In this document: piece after piece, positions 4,999-6,916 of the stretch
How the letters are laid out: every line of letters starts with the position of its first letter
Numbering within the stretch: the stretch's first letter is position 1
Assembly: GCA_015492395.1 (NCBI GenBank)
Contig: WGFD01000077.1
Coordinates: 1 to 6,916, forward strand
Origin: Deltaproteobacteria bacterium
GTDB taxonomy: Bacteria > Desulfobacterota > GWC2-55-46 > S146-70
Length of the DNA: 6,916 nt
Reading direction: 5' to 3'
Notes under the pieces: model-generated
Told to the model about the DNA's origin: nothing
What the model saw: the letters and a program-made list of their open reading frames with translations, nothing else
The model's database searches: none
Position numbers and translations under genes: made by a program

Positions 4999-6149
4999 AT
5001 CTGCTTATGAATGCCTTCGATCGATTCAAGAAGGCATCCCTGACACTGGAAGGTTACTATCGAGGACTGGAGCGAAGGATAGAAGAGCTTAACATTGAGC
5101 TTGACGAAAATAATAATTATCTCACAAGTATCCTTGAAGGACTGCCTGTAGGCATAATAGTTACCGGTAGATCTCTGAAGATAGAGACTCTGAATAGCAC
5201 GGCCTGCATGATACTAGGGAGAGAATCCGGAGAGCTTGCAGGCAGGTGCCTGAATGAATCTATAGACCTTCGTGGCAAACTTGGGGGGTTGCATAATGAC
5301 AATGTATCCGGCAGTGAAGTGGAGATAGCGATCCAAAGGAAAGGCAAAAGGAAGAAATTTCTCGCCGTCAACTCCACCCTCCTCAAGGATATCAACGGTC
5401 GGGATAGGGGATACCTATTCGTATTGAGGGATACCTCGGAAGTGAAGAGGTTGAGGGAATCGATCCAGAGGGACAGGAGACTTAGCGCTATGGGAGAGAT
5501 GGCGGCGAGCATAGCCCATCAGATAAGGAACCCGCTCTGCAGCATAGAGCTCTTCGCATCCCTCTTGAATAATGAACTCTCGCAGGATGGCGATAAAAAA
5601 AGGCTTTCCAAGGGGATCGTTCATGCAGTCAGGAGTTTGAATAACACTCTCTCCAATATGTTACTCTTTGCCAATAACGCCAAGCCGTTCAAGACGGAGA
5701 TATCCATAACCGAGTTGATAGAAGAGACGGTGGATATCTGCAAATTCCTTATACAGGACAGAGATGTCCGGATAGAGGCTTTCTGTCAGCGTACAGTTCC
5801 ACCGCTTCTCGCAGATAAAGACCTGTTGAAGCAGTCTCTTATGAACATCATTATGAACGGTGTGGATATGCTTGAGGGAGTGGAGGGGGGAATGATATCC
5901 GTGACTTCCAGCATCGATGCGGAGGGCATACGTGTTTCTGTGGCCGATAACGGTCCTGGAATTCCGGAAGAGGATCTGGATAAGGTTTTTGACCCCTTCT
6001 TTACTACCAGACCGAAGGGTACTGGACTCGGTCTTACGGTGGCTAACAATATAGTTAAGGCACATGGCGGGTTTCTTGGAGTGGAGAGCGAGACCGGGAA
6101 GGGCGCCGTCTTTGATATAACTCTGCCGAAAGGAGTTGGAGATGGATAA
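4980..6149 (+). CDS. flrB: Soluble PAS-domain sensor histidine kinase, FlrB/FleS type (389 aa)
   Basis: Autophosphorylates on His and should pass the phosphate to the receiver of the overlapping downstream regulator. No signal peptide or membrane helix is seen, so it is cytoplasmic. The order is: an N-terminal helical segment (1-48) with an FxxFxxxSxxLExxYRxLExRIxELNxEL pattern typical of FlrB/FleS; a PAS domain (about 48-155) starting [13 protein letters not shown]; the H box with [11 protein letters not shown] and phospho-acceptor His180; the N box [10 protein letters not shown] (289-298); the G1 box [19 protein letters not shown] (323-341); and the G2 box GTGLGL (347-352). All catalytic elements are present. 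In the N box, Gly-Val replaces the more usual Asn-Ala continuation. The start at 4980 is supported by AAGGAGGT 6 nt upstream. The adjacent FlrC-like gene is its likely partner; what it senses is unknown. The symbol rests on family resemblance and gene order; a general NtrB-like kinase is the alternative. Confidence 0.9.
   Translation: MGAEDVNLLMNAFDRFKKASLTLEGYYRGLERRIEELNIELDENNNYLTSILEGLPVGIIVTGRSLKIETLNSTACMILGRESGELAGRCLNESIDLRGKLGGLHNDNVSGSEVEIAIQRKGKRKKFLAVNSTLLKDINGRDRGYLFVLRDTSEVKRLRESIQRDRRLSAMGEMAASIAHQIRNPLCSIELFASLLNNELSQDGDKKRLSKGIVHAVRSLNNTLSNMLLFANNAKPFKTEISITELIEETVDICKFLIQDRDVRIEAFCQRTVPPLLADKDLLKQSLMNIIMNGVDMLEGVEGGMISVTSSIDAEGIRVSVADNGPGIPEEDLDKVFDPFFTTRPKGTGLGLTVANNIVKAHGGFLGVESETGKGAVFDITLPKGVGDG
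6129..6135 (+). promoter_or_regulatory. Ribosome binding site for the FlrC-like gene
   Basis: AAAGGAG ends 6 nt before the ATG at 6142 and lies within the last codons of the kinase gene. It supports that start and an 8-bp overlap between kinase and regulator, typical of co-translated two-component pairs. Confidence 0.8.
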
Positions 6150-6916
6150 GCTGCTCATAGTCGATGACGACCTGCAGGTGAGGGTGGCCCTTTATGAGGT
6201 GCTCAAACACGAGGGATATGATGTGGTGTCGGTTGAAGGAGGTGAAGAGGCGATAATGCGTTTATCACGGGATAGATTCAGCGCTGTCATAACCGATGTC
6301 AAGATGCCCGGCATGAATGGGCTGGATGTGCTGCGTTCGGTAAATAGGATTTCCCCTGGCACCCCGGTATTGATGGTTACCGCATTCGGTACGGTGGAGA
6401 GCGCCATAGAGGCTATGAAAGAGGGTGCGAAGGACTATATCTTGAAGCCATTTTCCGCAGAGATTATAGCTTCGACGCTGAAGAGAGTACTGTCTTCCAG
6501 GGGAGACAAAGGTCAAATGGAGATAGTCCACTCAAGCCGGAAGATAAGAGAACTGCTGGATATCGCCCGGGATATCGCCCCTACGCCGGCAACGGTCCTG
6601 ATAACAGGTGAGAGTGGTACAGGGAAAGAACTGTTCGCCAGATTTATACATGGGGTCAGTGACAGAAGTGCGGGACCTTTTGTGGCCGTAAACTGTGCCT
6701 CCATCCCGGATGGTCTTTTGGAGAGTGAACTGTTCGGCCACGAAAAAGGTGCCTTCACTGGGGCGATTTCGAGGAAGTCAGGCAAGTTTGAGATGGCCCA
6801 TGGTGGTACGATGCTTTTGGATGAAGTGGGCGAGATGGGTTTGCAGCGCCAGGCTAAACTTTTAAGGGTCCTGCAGGAGAGGGAGATAGACAGAGTGGGA
6901 GGAAAGGGGCCTGTAC
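6142..6916 (+). CDS. flrC: FlrC/FleR-type sigma54-dependent flagellar response regulator, 3' end missing
   Basis: The first 258 codons are present; the gene runs off the right edge (a full protein would be about 450 aa). The receiver (about 1-120) has D8/D9, phospho-acceptor D52, T80 and K102. After a short linker, the AAA+ domain shows Walker A GESGTGKE at 156-163, the canonical sigma54 loop GAFTGA at 203-208 and Walker B TMLLDE at 223-228. It continues with [25 protein letters not shown], close to the FlrC/FleR pattern. The Fis-type HTH is off-window. In known systems FlrC/FleR, phosphorylated by FlrB/FleS, activates sigma54 promoters of hook and basal-body genes. The 8-bp overlap with the kinase gene supports the same pairing here. 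Compared with the stand-alone regulator at 1493 it keeps the standard GAFTGA loop and has a different REC-AAA+ linker, so the two are distant paralogues and not a recent duplication. Confidence 0.92.
   Translation, partial: MDKLLIVDDDLQVRVALYEVLKHEGYDVVSVEGGEEAIMRLSRDRFSAVITDVKMPGMNGLDVLRSVNRISPGTPVLMVTAFGTVESAIEAMKEGAKDYILKPFSAEIIASTLKRVLSSRGDKGQMEIVHSSRKIRELLDIARDIAPTPATVLITGESGTGKELFARFIHGVSDRSAGPFVAVNCASIPDGLLESELFGHEKGAFTGAISRKSGKFEMAHGGTMLLDEVGEMGLQRQAKLLRVLQEREIDRVGGKGPV

Noticed and set aside
5661..6158. Minus-strand reading frame of 165 codons opposite the kinase ATPase domain
   Set aside because: The plus strand encodes all kinase boxes in this stretch; the antisense product resembles nothing.

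Overview
The window is a flagellar motor and regulation locus from a motile, diderm (Gram-negative) bacterium. Gene content and order suggest a deltaproteobacterium-like lineage (Desulfobacterota/Myxococcota-related, or possibly Nitrospirota): a PomA-type motA followed by a MotB-like gene, a sigma28 promoter, NtrC-family activators, and an FlrB/FlrC (FleS/FleR)-type kinase-regulator pair preceded by an exported TPR protein. The lineage is an inference from gene content; nothing in the window fixes the species. Composition looks even across the coding regions, and I see no insertion sequence, CRISPR array, tRNA or rRNA.

Layout. On the minus strand, from right to left: a near-consensus sigma28 (FliA) promoter (1110-1136), motA (238-1002, GTG start), and the first 53 codons of a MotB-like gene that runs off the left edge (1-160). 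A 490-bp divergent intergenic region (1003-1492) separates this operon from the plus-strand genes. It carries the sigma28 promoter, several inverted repeats, one terminator-like hairpin, a possible sigma70 promoter and a REP-like 11-bp hairpin just upstream of the next gene. On the plus strand: a complete NtrC-family sigma54-dependent response regulator (1493-2890), then a 236-bp intergenic region with palindromes and a strong match to a sigma54 promoter (3095-3110). A tight operon follows: an exported TPR protein (3127-4998), a soluble PAS-histidine kinase of FlrB/FleS type (4980-6149, overlapping by 19 bp) and an FlrC/FleR-type sigma54 activator (6142 to the right edge, overlapping by 8 bp).

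How they fit together. The kinase very probably phosphorylates the overlapping NtrC-type regulator, which activates sigma54 flagellar promoters. Late genes, including the stator operon motA-motB, are then read by sigma28. The upstream stand-alone regulator has its own phosphorylatable receiver but no kinase of its own in view, so it may share the FlrB-like kinase or sit above it in the cascade. A sigma54 promoter in front of the TPR-kinase-regulator operon would make the system self-reinforcing or place it under the first regulator.

Points most worth a second look: the MotB-like protein lacks the ion-binding transmembrane Asp; the sigma54 promoter geometry conflicts with the ribosome binding site of the TPR gene; a 20-bp palindrome lies about 165 bp upstream of the predicted start in enhancer position; and an exported TPR protein is translationally coupled to a cytoplasmic kinase.
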